From Calothrix sp. NIES-4101 (GTDB taxonomy: Bacteria; Cyanobacteriota; Cyanobacteriia; Cyanobacteriales; Nostocaceae), in contig AP018280.1 in assembly GCA_004296455.1 (NCBI GenBank), forward strand, positions 5,022,001-5,086,000: a stretch of DNA of 64,000 bases. Reading direction: 5' to 3'. Shown here piece after piece: positions 25,542 to 34,475 of this stretch. Within the stretch, counting starts at the first letter, position 1, and each line of letters opens with the position of its first letter. Made by a program: the position numbers and the translations under genes. The notes under the pieces are model-generated. The model made no database searches and was not told where the DNA came from. It saw only the letters and a program-made list of their open reading frames with translations.

Positions 25542-27089
25542 TTAAATCCAGGAGTTAAACCACATCCGTAAAGGTCTATAACCTTCATTTGTTAGGGGTA
25601 AACCTAAATAAATTGGTAACCACCAAATTAAACCACCAATAATCAGAAAGGTAGCGGAGACACCAGTAGCACGGAATGACAACCGATAACTATGCAAACA
25701 TTGGTCAACAACCCAGGCGATCGCCATAAAAGCAAATACCACTCCAGTCATGTAATGATAAATAAATAGACATCGTGTGACTTTAATCCACGGTAATAAG
25801 TTCGCTGCGTAATTTAGGATTAAATAAATTGCAATCCAGGTTTCTGGGGTGATTTTATCGGGGAAAACAAACCGCTTTATATTAATACTCGGAATCATCA
25901 AAGTCGATACCAGCATTCCGAATAAAATTACGAGGGCAGCGACACCTAACCACCACAAAAATGGGTTTCCCATGGCGTGAACATCATAAATTACTTTTCC
26001 TGCACCTGGTGGCAGTGGAGGCCCCATAACTGGTAATGGTTCTTGAAAAGTTTGGGCTGTTTGGTAATAATATGCCATTGGTCTAATCATCAAAGGCCAT
26101 TTGTACCAAGCTGCACAATAGGGGTGAACACTAACATTATTTCCACCCATGCGTTCGTGAAATCCAAAAATTTGTTTGTGGACTTCAATGAAGTTATATT
26201 TTGTGTCGAGTCTGAGGTGAGGTATCCAAATAATGCTGTAGATAATCATGGGCATAATTGCCAGAAAGACAATTATTTGGAAGATATTTATTTGAGTGAG
26301 ATTTTCTAGAGGTGAAGGTTTGTTGTCATTTACTCCCTCATGTCTTTGTTTATTTTTCCACATGAAAATTAATTGTGGCCGAGTTAGAGGTGTATCAGCA
26401 ACAAGAACTTCGTTGGGGAATGACAAGTTTGTTTCGGGAACAGCAAATTTAGAATTTTGTAATCCTCGAATTAACCAAGCAACAATCCACAGCCCATATG
26501 CACCAGCAAGGTAAAATACACCATTCCATTTAGTACCGATTGAAGCACCAAAACTGACTCCTGCTAATGCTAAACACAAATTACGTTGTTGTTTGTGATT
26601 GAGGGCGATAAGTAACAACAAGTGAGCGAGCAAACCAAAGATGACTATGTATTGGTTAATGAGGGCATACCGGGCTTCAACAATGAAAATACCATCACAA
26701 GCAGCAAACAACCCAGCAATTAGAGCAAAAGTACGACGGTGACTGAGTTGATAAGCAATTCCGGCAATCAGTAGGGGAATAAACGCGCCAGAAAAGGCAT
26801 TAATCCAACGGTAAGCCAGGGGTGACATAAGAGTACCCGTCAATCCATTTACCGTATCGTCCCACCAAGGTACATGCTTACCAATCCAAATTCCCACAGC
26901 AATAATTAATTTACCAAGTGGTGGATGACCATCAAAAAAGGGTACACCAGTGAGATAGTTATTACCAAACTTCGCATAATATACCTCATCGAAGACAAGA
27001 GTATTAAACCTCTCCAGTCCCCAAAAACGTAAAGCGAGTGCTAGTAAAAACACACCCACCAAGCCGATTTGAAACCACTTTTTTGTCAT
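25542..27089 (-). CDS. Protein O-mannosyltransferase family (GT39/PMT)
   Basis: This 515-residue polytopic membrane protein of the GT-C fold has the catalytic Asp34-Glu35 in NTLVFDEVYYAKFGNNY (first extracytoplasmic loop) and the conserved HPPLGK (55-60). A further loop has HERMGGNNVSVHPYC. The family transfers mannose from a polyprenyl-phosphate donor to proteins on the outer face of the plasma membrane. About 10-11 hydrophobic segments are visible. The C-terminal region ends close to the last membrane helix. A heptad array separates it from the ppsA gene. The acceptor in cyanobacteria is not known. Confidence 0.9.
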   Translation of the reverse strand: MTKKWFQIGLVGVFLLALALRFWGLERFNTLVFDEVYYAKFGNNYLTGVPFFDGHPPLGKLIIAVGIWIGKHVPWWDDTVNGLTGTLMSPLAYRWINAFSGAFIPLLIAGIAYQLSHRRTFALIAGLFAACDGIFIVEARYALINQYIVIFGLLAHLLLLIALNHKQQRNLCLALAGVSFGASIGTKWNGVFYLAGAYGLWIVAWLIRGLQNSKFAVPETNLSFPNEVLVADTPLTRPQLIFMWKNKQRHEGVNDNKPSPLENLTQINIFQIIVFLAIMPMIIYSIIWIPHLRLDTKYNFIEVHKQIFGFHERMGGNNVSVHPYCAAWYKWPLMIRPMAYYYQTAQTFQEPLPVMGPPLPPGAGKVIYDVHAMGNPFLWWLGVAALVILFGMLVSTLMIPSINIKRFVFPDKITPETWIAIYLILNYAANLLPWIKVTRCLFIYHYMTGVVFAFMAIAWVVDQCLHSYRLSFRATGVSATFLIIGGLIWWLPIYLGLPLTNEGYRPLRMWFNSWI

Positions 27090-27094
27090 TAGTA

Positions 27095-27226
27095 AATTAG
27101 TTATGGGTTAATGGTTAGTGGTTAGTAGTTAATAGTTAGGAATATAGGCAAATAATTATTCTTTTTTACTTGCCCACCCCAGCAGTCCCGATTAACTATT
27201 AACTATTACCTATTTACCTATTACCA
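27095..27226. repeat. Paired inverted heptad array
   Basis: GGTTAATGGTTAGTGGTTAG-like units on the left (about 27103-27140) oppose TTAACTATTAACTATTACC and CCATTAACC units on the right (about 27190-27235). The array could fold into a hairpin in the leader of the mannosyltransferase gene, just after the ppsA stop codon. Confidence 0.6.
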
Positions 27227-29698
27227 TTAACCATTTTCATTTTCCACTGTAGCGATCGCAAGTATTGTTTTCAATACAGAGTCGGGATTCAAACTGATGG
27301 AATCAATGCCTTCCGCGACTAAAAATTGGGCAAATTCGGGATAATCGCTGGGGGCTTGTCCGCAAATACCAACTTTGCGATTTTTCTGCTTCGCTGCTTG
27401 AATTGCCATTTTCACCATCCGCTTGACACCCTGACTACGCTCGTCAAATAATTTTGCCACTAAAGCTGAGTCTCTATCAATCCCCAATGTTAATTGTGTC
27501 AGGTCGTTGGAACCAATCGAGAAACCGTCAAAAATTTCGGCGAATTCCTCCGCCATAATCACATTATTGGGTAATTCGCACATTACATACACCTGCAAGC
27601 CCTGTTCACCCTGCTTTAATCCATTTTTTGCCATTTCTGCCAAAACTAAACGTCCTTCTTCAGGTGTACGACAGAAGGGAATCATGGGGATGACGTTAAC
27701 TAAACCCATTTGCTCGCGCACTCGTTTGATGGCTTCACATTCTAGGGCAAAAGCTTGGCGATAACCTGCATCGTAATATCTTGCTGCCCCTCGCCAACCT
27801 AACATCGGGTTTTCTTCATCGGGTTCAAATTGTCTGCCACCCAATAAATTTGCGTATTCGTTACTTTTGAAATCCGACATGCGGACAATTACAGGTTTAG
27901 GATAAAAGGCGGCGGCGATTCTCGCAATCCCTTGGGACAGTTGCTCGATAAAATATTGGGGTTTATCGGCATACATTGCCGTCATCTCGGCAATTTTTGC
28001 TTTGGCAACTTCATCCTCTAACTCATGAAAGCGCAACAAAGCCATGGGATGGGTTTGAATTTGATTGGCAATGATAAATTCTGTGCGGGCTAAGCCCACA
28101 CCATCATTAGGAATTGCTGCTAATTTAAATGCTTCCTGGGGATTCCCGACATTCATCAAGATTTGGGTATGGGTGCGGGGTACATTGTCAAGGGGTACTT
28201 CTGTGACGGCAAACGGTAATATCCCTTGATAAACCTGTCCTTCTTCACCTTCGGCACAGGAAACTGTCACATCTTGACCATTTTCTAAGATTTCTGTGGC
28301 ATTTCCACAGCCAACAATTGCTGGAACACCCAATTCCCGCGCAATGATGGCTGCATGACAAGTTCTGCCCCCAGAATTAGTGACAATGGCACTAGCCTTC
28401 TTCATTATCGGTTCCCAATCGGGGTCTGTGCGATCGGTGACTAGCACTTCACCGGGCTGAAATTCGCTAATTTTCTCGGCATCGACGATAATTCGTACTT
28501 TTCCTTGACTGATAGCTTCTCCAACTGCACGTCCTTTAATTAGGGTAGTGCGGGAGAGTGGGAGACGCGGAGTATCAGATTTGCTGTCTGTTTCTACAAA
28601 CTCATAAGTCCGTAATATATTGCCGACTTTCTGCGACTGTACCGTTTCGGGACGTGCTTGCACAATAAAAAGCTCATTTGTGATCCCATCTTTTGCCCAT
28701 TCAATATCCATTGGGGTAAAAGCACCGTTCTCATGGGAGTAATGATTTTCGATTAAACATGCCCAATTTGCTAATTGTAAAATTTCATCATCACTCAGAG
28801 CAAACTTATGGCGATCGCTCATTTCTACTGCTACATTTTTAGTGCTAATAGCACCTGCTTCGTAAACCATTTTTAAGGCTTTACTACCCAATTTGCGATC
28901 GATAATTGGTCGAAATCCTGTTTTTAATGTCGGTTTAAATACATAATATTCATCGGGATTTACCGTACCTTGAACAACATTTTCCCCCAATCCATAAGCA
29001 GCATTAATTAAGACGACATTTGGGAATCCACTTTCAGTTTCAATCGAGAACATCACCCCCGATGTCGCTAAATCGGAACGTACCATTTTTTGAATTCCCA
29101 CAGTCAAAGCTATATCAAAATGGTCAAAACCTTTGATTTCGCGGTAAGATATGGCGCGGTCTGTAAATAGGGAAGCAAAGCAGCGATGAGTTGCATTTAA
29201 AACCGCTTCAACTCCCGTAATATTTAGGTAAGTTTCTTGCTGTCCTGCAAAACTAGCATCCGGCAAATCTTCAGCAGTTGCCGAGGAACGCACAGCAACA
29301 TCAGTATCCTGATTATACTGCTGGCAAAGTTGTTCGTAAGCATAAGCGATCGCATCTTCTAATTCTTGGGGAAAGGGAGTATTTATAACTAACTCTCTGG
29401 CTTGTTCTCCACGTTTCTTTAAGTTATTCACATCTTCCACATTTAAGTCGTAGAAGAGTTTACGGAGCTTCTCTTCCAGACTAGCTGATGCAATAAAATG
29501 TCGATAGGCAAAGGCTGTTGTTGCAAAACCCAATGGGACATTTATACCCTGTGGTTTGAGTTTTTGTAACATTTCACCCAATGAGGCATTTTTACCACCC
29601 ACCAAATGTATATCTTTGATACCAACATCATCAAACCAGAGGATAAAAGATTGTTCTTGGGAGGATTGAGATAGAATATTTCGCGCGATCGTTACCAT
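27227..29698 (-). CDS. ppsA: Phosphoenolpyruvate synthase
   Basis: This 823-residue enzyme makes PEP from pyruvate, ATP and water in gluconeogenesis. The N-terminal ATP-grasp part has WFDDVGIKDIHLVGGKNASL and RSSATAEDLPDASFAGQQET. The swivelling domain has the phospho-His448 in GGRTCHAAIIAREL. The C-terminal TIM barrel has GSNDLTQLTLGIDRDS and the catalytic Cys in GICGQAPSDYPEFA. The start is set at the ATG at 29698 because GGAGGT lies eight bases upstream. An in-frame ATG 23 codons earlier lacks such a site and adds an unconserved tail. The length is normal for the family. pgk in the same window belongs to the connected pathway but is not linked. Confidence 0.96.
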   Translation of the reverse strand: MVTIARNILSQSSQEQSFILWFDDVGIKDIHLVGGKNASLGEMLQKLKPQGINVPLGFATTAFAYRHFIASASLEEKLRKLFYDLNVEDVNNLKKRGEQARELVINTPFPQELEDAIAYAYEQLCQQYNQDTDVAVRSSATAEDLPDASFAGQQETYLNITGVEAVLNATHRCFASLFTDRAISYREIKGFDHFDIALTVGIQKMVRSDLATSGVMFSIETESGFPNVVLINAAYGLGENVVQGTVNPDEYYVFKPTLKTGFRPIIDRKLGSKALKMVYEAGAISTKNVAVEMSDRHKFALSDDEILQLANWACLIENHYSHENGAFTPMDIEWAKDGITNELFIVQARPETVQSQKVGNILRTYEFVETDSKSDTPRLPLSRTTLIKGRAVGEAISQGKVRIIVDAEKISEFQPGEVLVTDRTDPDWEPIMKKASAIVTNSGGRTCHAAIIARELGVPAIVGCGNATEILENGQDVTVSCAEGEEGQVYQGILPFAVTEVPLDNVPRTHTQILMNVGNPQEAFKLAAIPNDGVGLARTEFIIANQIQTHPMALLRFHELEDEVAKAKIAEMTAMYADKPQYFIEQLSQGIARIAAAFYPKPVIVRMSDFKSNEYANLLGGRQFEPDEENPMLGWRGAARYYDAGYRQAFALECEAIKRVREQMGLVNVIPMIPFCRTPEEGRLVLAEMAKNGLKQGEQGLQVYVMCELPNNVIMAEEFAEIFDGFSIGSNDLTQLTLGIDRDSALVAKLFDERSQGVKRMVKMAIQAAKQKNRKVGICGQAPSDYPEFAQFLVAEGIDSISLNPDSVLKTILAIATVENENG

Positions 29699-30402
29699 TT
29701 TGCACGTACCTCCTAAATATACACTCTGGTGAGAGGAATTGGATTCCTTATATGTTGTGTATATCACATAGAAACGGATTTTGCCCTACGTCTGATTCAG
29801 GATTTATAGCGGGATTTGCAATTATTAATTTTTATCTAAATCTACTGATTTCGCTAACTCCTCTAGAAAAGGATATTCTGAGCCTATTTATTTCCAATTT
29901 GTCTGCGATCGCTAATATTCCTGACTTCTTCACAAATCTAATAGAAGCCTGACATTAACCAAATTGATTATCGCCCATTTTGCATCTAAAGTTACTTTTT
30001 CTCAGTTTATGCACGATTAATTATGATTTAATTTCTTTTATTAATTAATGTTAATTGTTACATTTTCATCACAAAACAAATTATAACCAGCAGTAATCCC
30101 CTAATCCGGAATATATAAGACTTTGCCTTGGGATTAAGTACATTTATTATCCGCATTTATTCTGTAATTTTACAGATGGGTAAATTTGGTATCAATTATT
30201 TCCTGCGTACATTTGCAGTTTCATATATTTTATTTATCTCAGATTTACTATCTCTAAAATCAGTACAAAAAATAGTATAAAAGTTGACTCTTTCTCTTGA
30301 CTTTTATCTTCATTAAATTTAAAAAAGACCTACTTGCAAACAAAAGTCAAATCATTAAATAAAAATAATTAATTAATTCACTAAGTAAATTTAGGGAGGT
30401 TT
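29699..30402. other. Divergent spacer, no gene recognised
   Basis: This 704-bp AT-rich region lies between the divergent ppsA and Clp-N genes. The plus-strand frame 29752-29952 has no ribosome-binding site and no conserved look. Both promoters should be here, but no clear -10/-35 or operator was found. Confidence 0.4.
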
Positions 30403-31428
30403 ATGTTCGATGATTTCAGTCAAGAAGCAAATCAAGCAATCCTTGTGGCACAGCAGGAAGCTCGCATTTTAAATCATCATTTTGTTGGTATCGAAAATAT
30501 TCTTTTAGGATTAGTAGAAATAGAGTTAGGGATTGCCAGCAAAATCTTAAAATCAATGGGTGTTGATGCTAACAAAATTCGTCTAGAAGCAGATCAAATC
30601 ATTGGTAGAGGTTCTGGAATAGTTGGGAAAGAAATACCTTTTACGCCCTGTAGTAAGAGAATTTTCCTCAAAGCTCGTCAAGAAGCTTACCAATTGGGAG
30701 AAGCAAAAATTAATACTGAGCATTTACTACTAGCTTTAATTAGAGACTTTGTTAATGAAAGTACTATAAATTCTACTCGCCCAAGTATATCAATCCGCAT
30801 CTTACGAAATTTAGCAGTTGATTTAGATAGACTTTACCAACAAATTATTGATTATATAAAAACTGTGAAAACACACAATCATCAACTAGAGAAAACACGG
30901 CTGATTGCAGAAGATACAGAGAATATGGGAGTGGAAAGCCAACAAAACCAAGTAAGTTATCTGGATAAATCTGTAGAAGATAATCTCTTGATTACTTCTC
31001 CTCTAGTCGAAGAGAAAGTTAAACATTTAGCGATGATGCTTACAGGAGCAAAACAGCTAATCGCTGAAATTGAAACTCATGTGAATCCGCTCCAATCCCT
31101 ATCAGCCTCGGATGTACTTGATGCTATCCATCAGTCACACAACATATCCGAAAACAACCAAAATTTAAAAGATTTATTAATTAGACTACATGCATTAGTC
31201 GAAGCAGAGACAAAATTAACAACTGAAGATATCAGCGAAGCTAGAAATCAAATATTTATTCTCGCCTTTGCTAGTAAAAAGGTTGGTGAAGATAGTTGGA
31301 AAAGAAAAGCCAATACCGCCATCAAAATTTTAATTGGTACAATTGTCCAACGTCCCCTTGAAAGTCATCAACTAGCCGAATATCGAACTATATTACCTAC
31401 CATATCTAAATTACTAACATTGAGATAA
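30403..31428 (+). CDS. Clp N-terminal (double Clp-N/R) domain protein without ATPase
   Basis: Residues 1-145 of this 341-residue protein form the tandem Clp repeat domain found at the front of ClpC. It has FSQEANQAILVAQQEARIL (5-23), HFVGIENILLGLVEIE (26-41) and, in the second repeat, KARQEAYQLGEAKINTEHLL. Walker A/B motifs and AAA+ modules are absent. The rest (about 150-341) is a helical region of unknown fold with no recognisable domain. Such proteins could act as adaptors that compete for ClpC substrates or partners, as ClpS/ClpT-like proteins do. GGGAGGT lies three to four bases before the ATG, a strong but tight ribosome-binding site. The gene is monocistronic. Confidence 0.88.
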   Translation: MFDDFSQEANQAILVAQQEARILNHHFVGIENILLGLVEIELGIASKILKSMGVDANKIRLEADQIIGRGSGIVGKEIPFTPCSKRIFLKARQEAYQLGEAKINTEHLLLALIRDFVNESTINSTRPSISIRILRNLAVDLDRLYQQIIDYIKTVKTHNHQLEKTRLIAEDTENMGVESQQNQVSYLDKSVEDNLLITSPLVEEKVKHLAMMLTGAKQLIAEIETHVNPLQSLSASDVLDAIHQSHNISENNQNLKDLLIRLHALVEAETKLTTEDISEARNQIFILAFASKKVGEDSWKRKANTAIKILIGTIVQRPLESHQLAEYRTILPTISKLLTLR

Positions 31429-31542
31429 ATAGCTTGGAACCCAACCCCAGCCCTGACTGACATAGTTTGCTACTCCCAGAAGTCGCTATCGTGTCTACCG
31501 CAGGCAGGGAAGGGGCTAAAAACTACATTTTAATCCCTTTAA

Positions 31543-31899
31543 TTACCAAATGCGATCGCCGTTTTCGTCAACTCGTGCCTGTCGAATCACATCCGATATC
31601 TCTTCGGCATCCTTGACGTGATGTAAAGCTTTTGTCTCCCCATCAGGGTATTCTGCCACAAAATAAGTAGGTACTTTTATCCAATCACCTGTAATATCAG
31701 GAACATCAACAGCTACTTGTTGCGATTTTTCTTCAACCGATTGTGCTTCTTCGGCAATTCTATCACCTGGATTAGCTGTGAGATTTTGTTCTTTGACATT
31801 AGGTTCATCAGGTGTGGGGTGATTATTGTCTACTGGTTGTTCAATAGGTTTTTGAGGTTCGGTATTCATAAAATTCTGGAAACATTTTTTAGAGTTCAT
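31543..31899 (-). CDS. Small acidic protein of unknown function
   Basis: This 118-residue protein has an acidic, Pro/Gln/Glu-rich disordered first half (about 11-60) and a compact C-terminal half with WIKVPTYFVAEYPDGETKAL and IRQARVDENGDRIW. The latter resembles small cyanobacterial proteins of unknown role; I do not recognise a domain. There is no signal peptide. Translation could also start at the ATG ten codons further in (31869), giving MNTEPQKPIEQ; neither start has a good ribosome-binding site. It converges with the Clp-N gene. Confidence 0.7.
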   Translation of the reverse strand: MNSKKCFQNFMNTEPQKPIEQPVDNNHPTPDEPNVKEQNLTANPGDRIAEEAQSVEEKSQQVAVDVPDITGDWIKVPTYFVAEYPDGETKALHHVKDAEEISDVIRQARVDENGDRIW

Positions 31900-32030
31900 C
31901 TCTAAAATTTAAAAAAATTAACTAAAAATTTTCTCCTTCATAGGAGAGAGTTTGCCTCTTAACTAAAGTGTTATTTTTATGGTTGGGACTTCTGCTGGAA
32001 GCTAATAAATAAGCTCCATATCCGTATTTA

Positions 32031-32070
32031 GATTTAGGAAGATTTAGGAAGATTTAGAAAGATTTAGAAA
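32031..32070. repeat. Tandem 10-bp direct repeat, four copies
   Basis: GATTTAGGAA, GATTTAGGAA, GATTTAGAAA, GATTTAGAAA follow each other without gaps, ending 27 bases before the ATG of a small Cys-rich protein. Ten bases is one helical turn, so the TTT/AAA tracts are phased. This could bend the DNA or bind an oligomeric regulator, or it could simply be slippage. Confidence 0.85.
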
Positions 32071-32097
32071 AATTTCACCTAAGTAACGACGATAAAT

Positions 32098-32298
32098 ATG
32101 TTGATTAAAGTGTTTCTGAAAGACTTCATCCTTGGTTTAAAAATTTGTGCGAATAAAAATGCACATCGCCAGCCCAAAAACTGCTATTTAAATCCTGTTT
32201 GCGGTTGTGTAAATCCGGGCAAAGCAATTGAGTGCGAAAACTGTGAATATTTAGAATCTTGCTTATCACGTTGTTATAATTCTCGGCATCCTGGCTAG
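32098..32298 (+). CDS. Small cysteine-rich protein
   Basis: This 66-residue protein has eight Cys, most of them in CxC-x9-CxxC-x5-C-x3-C spacing (CGCVNPGKAIECENCEYLES is the core, about 38-57). It may bind zinc or an iron-sulfur cluster, or form disulfides. The N-terminal part is basic and hydrophobic. No named family was recognised. A phased 10-bp direct repeat lies just upstream and potC begins 70 bp downstream on the same strand. The regular Cys spacing argues for a real gene, while the lack of a clear ribosome-binding site argues for caution. Confidence 0.55.
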   Translation: MLIKVFLKDFILGLKICANKNAHRQPKNCYLNPVCGCVNPGKAIECENCEYLESCLSRCYNSRHPG

Positions 32299-32368
32299 GG
32301 CTACGCCTCACAAAACCAAATCCAGCGTTTTCAATTGACAATATATTGCATTTGTGTTATGAACGACT

Positions 32369-33205
32369 TTGGATAACCAAATCAAGTTTAAATTTAAAGA
32401 CGTGAATATACCTTCATCTCCTAAAAAACCGTATGTCGTGTCATGGCAGGCGGTTTTCTCATTCCTAATGTTTATTTTTATGTACTTGCCAATTGGGGTA
32501 CTGGCTTTTTATAGCTTTAACAAATCCCCTTATAGCGCTGGGTGGGAAGGGTTCACTTTTAACTGGTATGAGAAATTGTTTAGTGACGATCGCATTTTGC
32601 TGGCTTTGAAAAATAGCTTAGTAGTCGGTGTCTGCGCGGTGGGAATTTCTGCTGTCTTTGGAACTTTAATGGCGGTTGGTTTGGCACGTTATGGTTTTCC
32701 TGGCAAATCTTTATACCAAGGAGTTGCTTATTTACCCTTAATTGTTCCGGATATTGCGATCGCAGTGGCTACACTTGTGTTTCTGGCCGCCTTTGCTGTT
32801 CCTCTAAGTATATCGACAATTATCGCAGCACATATAGTTTTTTGTATTGCCTATATTGGTTTGGTGGTATCTTCTCGTTTGACGAATCTCGATCCACATT
32901 TAGAAGAAGCAGCACTTGATTTAGGTGCAAACCCAGTTCAAGCTTTTATACTAGTGTTATTACCGCAGTTAGCACCTGCAATTCTCGCTGGCTGTTTGCT
33001 GGCTTTTGTTCTCAGTTTAGATGACTTTCTGATTGCTAGCTTTACTGCTGGTAGTGGTTCAAATACCCTGCCAATGGAGATTTTCAGCCGTATTCGCACC
33101 GGAGTCAAACCAGACATCAATGCTTTAAGCGTTATTCTCATTGCTGTATCCGCATTTATTGCTGGAATTGCAGAATTAATTAGAGTTAAAGGAGAACAGC
33201 GTTAG
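32369..33205 (+). CDS. PotC-type spermidine/putrescine ABC transporter permease
   Basis: This 278-residue inner-membrane permease has six hydrophobic segments of the MetI-like fold. The EAA loop reads EEAALDLGANPVQAFILVLL (about 177-196). The typical PotC start of membrane segment 1, MYLPIGVLAFYSFNKS, and the FTFNWYEKLF loop are present. Start codon: the upstream in-frame region is closed by TGA (32360-32362), so TTG at 32369 is the first possibility; GTG at 32402 is an alternative. PotA, PotB and PotD are not adjacent, so the subunits must be encoded elsewhere. The gene is followed by MITE copy 2, whose insertion may have separated it from former neighbours. Confidence 0.9.
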   Translation: MDNQIKFKFKDVNIPSSPKKPYVVSWQAVFSFLMFIFMYLPIGVLAFYSFNKSPYSAGWEGFTFNWYEKLFSDDRILLALKNSLVVGVCAVGISAVFGTLMAVGLARYGFPGKSLYQGVAYLPLIVPDIAIAVATLVFLAAFAVPLSISTIIAAHIVFCIAYIGLVVSSRLTNLDPHLEEAALDLGANPVQAFILVLLPQLAPAILAGCLLAFVLSLDDFLIASFTAGSGSNTLPMEIFSRIRTGVKPDINALSVILIAVSAFIAGIAELIRVKGEQR

Positions 33206-33738
33206 CGGAATGAAGCAAAGGCTAGGTAATAGCTTGGTGGTGCAGAAAACTTTTCTGAGTCTCATGACGGACTGCGTAGATGGTCAAAATAGCGCCTGAA
33301 AGCTATTATCCTCGTTCCATTTTTTGAGAAACGCTAAAATATCCGTCTCGTCGAAAATCCTTTAATTTATAAGGATTCCAGGACTTTTCTGCACCACTAA
33401 GAGGTAATAGAGAGAGATGATATTGCTTTGCCAAATTCACGTTACATTTATCTGCACTAAATACTTTATAGATAAGTAGGTTAATTTGATTAAAACCAAA
33501 ACTGGAAAAGATGATACTGTCCTGCCTGGGTTCGTTTTAATTATCAGCACATCGTTAGCATCATTTCTAGTTAGTTTCTGATTATGAGTATTTTGTATTA
33601 TTAAATTAGCAATGTGCCACTTTTATAATTGGCATGTGTAAATAATATCTAGGGAATGGCTATATTCCTTCCAGTGCTGATATTCTAAAGGTTAGTATTA
33701 GTTTAATATTTGCATAAATACTCGGAAGTTAGGTTTTT
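33206..33738. other. Intergenic region with MITE copy 2
   Basis: This 533-bp spacer lies between potC and the DUF928 gene. The MITE fills 33233-33401. The remaining 330 bp before the DUF928 gene is AT-rich and probably contains the promoter of the CHASE2-CHAT cluster. No specific site was recognised. Confidence 0.5.
33224..33410. mobile_element. MITE type A, copy 2 (169 bp) with 9-bp target duplication
   Basis: The element spans 33233-33401 and is the same as 4257-4424 except for one extra A in its internal hairpin loop. AGGTAATAG is duplicated at 33224-33232 and 33402-33410. The coordinates given include the duplications. It starts 27 bases after the potC stop codon. Near-identity with copy 1 points to recent movement. 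Confidence 0.92.
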
Positions 33739-34464
33739 ATGCCGCTAATAAAGAATAAATTTGCATTTAGATACCTACATCTGGGAACAGCCTTATCGAT
33801 CATATTGTGTTCCTTCTATATATGGACAATACCAAGTCTGGCAACAAGAGTCGTTTTTAAGCCACCAGGCGATCGCGTACCCAGAACTTCTGCTGGGGGT
33901 GCATCGCGTGGGCCAACTTGTGAAATTAATAGTAGTAACAGCAGCCAGGAAAATGTTACACCCATATTACCAAGGAGCAATATTGGTCTAACTGTGGCAG
34001 AACATCCAACAATATTTATTTATATTCCCAAAACGAAGGCAAAAACTGCATTTTTTAGCTTTGAAGATGCTAATGGGAATAATATTTATCAGGGTCACTT
34101 CAATTTGCCGCAACAAACAGGTATCATGCAAATTAAGTTACCAAGCTCCGTTCCCCAACTCAAAGCCGAGCAAAAATATAAATGGTCATTAGCGATGATT
34201 TGTACAGCAGACTTGGAGCCAGACAGTCCATTTATTAGTGGATGGATTCGCCGAGTTAGTGTTAGTCACAATTCCCAAACTCTGCATACAAATTTGGATT
34301 CTGTCGCTAATTTAGCGGCTTCAAGTTTGTGGTACGATGCCATCTCCACACTTGCACAATTACGCCAATCACAACCAAATAACCCAGCATTAGTGACAGT
34401 ATGGCAAGATTTACTCAATTCTGTTGGCTTAAATGCGATCGCAAATGAACCCCTGATAAATTAA
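33739..34464 (+). CDS. DUF928 domain protein, exported
   Basis: This 241-residue protein has an N-terminal signal or anchor (about 12-36, [20 protein letters not shown]) followed by the DUF928 hallmark [20 protein letters not shown] (about 42-61). The rest is a beta-rich domain ([20 protein letters not shown]) and a helical end. DUF928 proteins are common in filamentous cyanobacteria, where they lie beside CHASE2 and CHAT genes and, often, haemagglutinin-type secretion genes. The function is unknown. It is 11 bp from the CHASE2 kinase gene, a strong sign of co-transcription, and may act as a periplasmic ligand or partner for that sensor. Confidence 0.9.
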   Translation: MPLIKNKFAFRYLHLGTALSIILCSFYIWTIPSLATRVVFKPPGDRVPRTSAGGASRGPTCEINSSNSSQENVTPILPRSNIGLTVAEHPTIFIYIPKTKAKTAFFSFEDANGNNIYQGHFNLPQQTGIMQIKLPSSVPQLKAEQKYKWSLAMICTADLEPDSPFISGWIRRVSVSHNSQTLHTNLDSVANLAASSLWYDAISTLAQLRQSQPNNPALVTVWQDLLNSVGLNAIANEPLIN

Positions 34465-34475
34465 CCCAACATCTG

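Noticed and set aside
29752-29952. 66-codon frame upstream of ppsA
   Set aside because: It lies in the divergent promoter region, has no ribosome-binding site and no recognisable motif.
32026-32075. CRISPR-like array
   Set aside because: Only four contiguous 10-bp units with no spacers; it is a simple tandem repeat.
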